DNA from: an uncultured Prevotella sp.
Lineage (GTDB): Bacteria; Bacteroidota; Bacteroidia; Bacteroidales; Bacteroidaceae
Direction of reading: 5' to 3'
Assembly: GCA_900553155.1 (NCBI GenBank)
Contig: USCM01000071.1
Coordinates: forward strand, 1-8,302
Length of the DNA stretch: 8,302 nucleotides
In this document: positions 8,161 through 8,302 of the stretch, in pieces
How the letters are laid out: every line of letters begins with the position of its first letter
Position numbering within the stretch: position 1 is the stretch's first letter
Notes under the pieces: generated by a model
What the model was told of the DNA's origin: nothing
Seen by the model: only the letters and a program-made list of their open reading frames with translations
Database searches by the model: none
Translations under genes and position numbers: made by a program

Positions 8161-8228
8161 AAATGGTATTGCTATTTCGTGAGCAAAGTTAATAAAAGTA
8201 AATGAAATAAAAAAGCTTTATACCATTT
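8161..8228. repeat. 9-bp inverted repeat bracketing the susC promoter element
   Basis: AAATGGTAT (8161-8169) and ATACCATTT (8220-8228) are exact reverse complements 50 bases apart, with the putative -7 element (8184-8191) between them. They could be two half-sites for a dimeric regulator or for DNA looping. In AT-rich DNA a chance 9-bp match is not negligible. An A-tract and the palindrome AAAGCTTT (8212-8219) lie inside the right half of the interval. Confidence 0.35.
8184..8191 (-). promoter_or_regulatory. Putative Bacteroidetes -7 promoter element for the susC-susD operon
   Basis: Read on the minus strand this is TAACTTTG, an exact match to the Bacteroidetes -7 consensus TAnnTTTG. It lies 117 bases upstream of the susC start in very AT-rich DNA. 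I see no clear TTTG-type -33 element at the usual distance. The minus strand there reads GCTTTTTTATTTC, so the promoter may depend on an activator. Transcription would start at about 8177-8180, giving a leader of roughly 110 bases. The motif match is seen in the sequence, and promoter activity is inferred. Confidence 0.5.
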
Positions 8229-8231
8229 ATT

Positions 8232-8302
8232 TTATGGCTCATCATATATTTTGGGTGATACTAACTGGAGTTTGTCGGTGATATGCAGGTTGTTGTACCC
8301 AC
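8232..8302 (-). CDS. Possible 3' end of an unidentified upstream gene
   Basis: On the minus strand an open frame enters from the right edge (first full codon ends at base 8300), encodes GYNNLHITDKLQLVSPKIYD and two more residues (EP), and stops with TAA. The codons (TAC AAC AAC CTG, ATC ACC GAC AAA CTC CAG) resemble those of the real genes in this window. Base composition becomes sharply AT-rich just after the stop, as expected where coding DNA ends. The gene would run in the same direction as susC, ending 164 bases before it. Only 22 residues are visible and I do not recognise the family. The frame could be open by chance, since one plus-strand frame is open here too. Confidence 0.4.
   Translation of the reverse strand, partial: GYNNLHITDKLQLVSPKIYDEP

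Noticed and set aside
8207..8237. A weak minus-strand hairpin (CCAT / ATGG at 8223-8237) followed by a T-run, as a terminator for the edge gene.
   Set aside because: The stem has only 4 bp, is AT-rich and overlaps the proposed stop codon, which is too weak to call.
8234..8281. A short plus-strand ATG frame starting in the susC upstream region.
   Set aside because: It closes after 15 codons, has no leader signal and no recognisable content.

Overview
The window looks like ordinary chromosome from a Bacteroidales bacterium, most likely Prevotella or a close relative (Prevotellaceae). The reasons are a SusC/SusD outer-membrane pair, starts without Shine-Dalgarno sequences but with A-rich leaders, a Bacteroidetes-type TAnnTTTG promoter element, and moderate G+C coding DNA between very AT-rich intergenic DNA. 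The genus is inferred from general appearance, not from a marker gene.

Left part (1-2795, plus strand): a compact run of three genes. The 3' two-thirds of kdsA (Kdo-8-phosphate synthase) overlaps kdsD (arabinose-5-phosphate isomerase) by 4 bases. A secreted phospholipase D / cardiolipin-synthase-like protein follows 10 bases later. KdsD makes arabinose 5-phosphate and KdsA condenses it with phosphoenolpyruvate, so the first two genes carry out consecutive steps towards Kdo, the inner-core sugar of lipopolysaccharide. The third gene probably acts on envelope phospholipids and may be co-transcribed with them.

Junction (2796-2937): a convergent intergenic region with two hairpins. The second is a strong intrinsic terminator that could serve both strands.

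Right part (2938-8067, minus strand): a susC-like gene (TonB-dependent receptor, 1093 aa) followed 51 bases later by a susD-like gene (surface lipoprotein, 598 aa). Together they should form an outer-membrane glycan or oligomer uptake complex. The pair ends at the shared terminator with no enzyme, SusE/F or regulator gene downstream. The substrate cannot be read from the sequence.

Right edge (8068-8302): an AT-rich susC leader with a good -7 element (TAACTTTG on the minus strand), bracketed by a 9-bp inverted repeat. A short open frame on the minus strand may be the end of an upstream gene. I saw no RNA genes, CRISPR arrays, insertion sequences or phage genes, and no convincing new biological system. 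The points most worth checking are the susC control region and the pairing of a secreted PLD-family enzyme with the Kdo genes.
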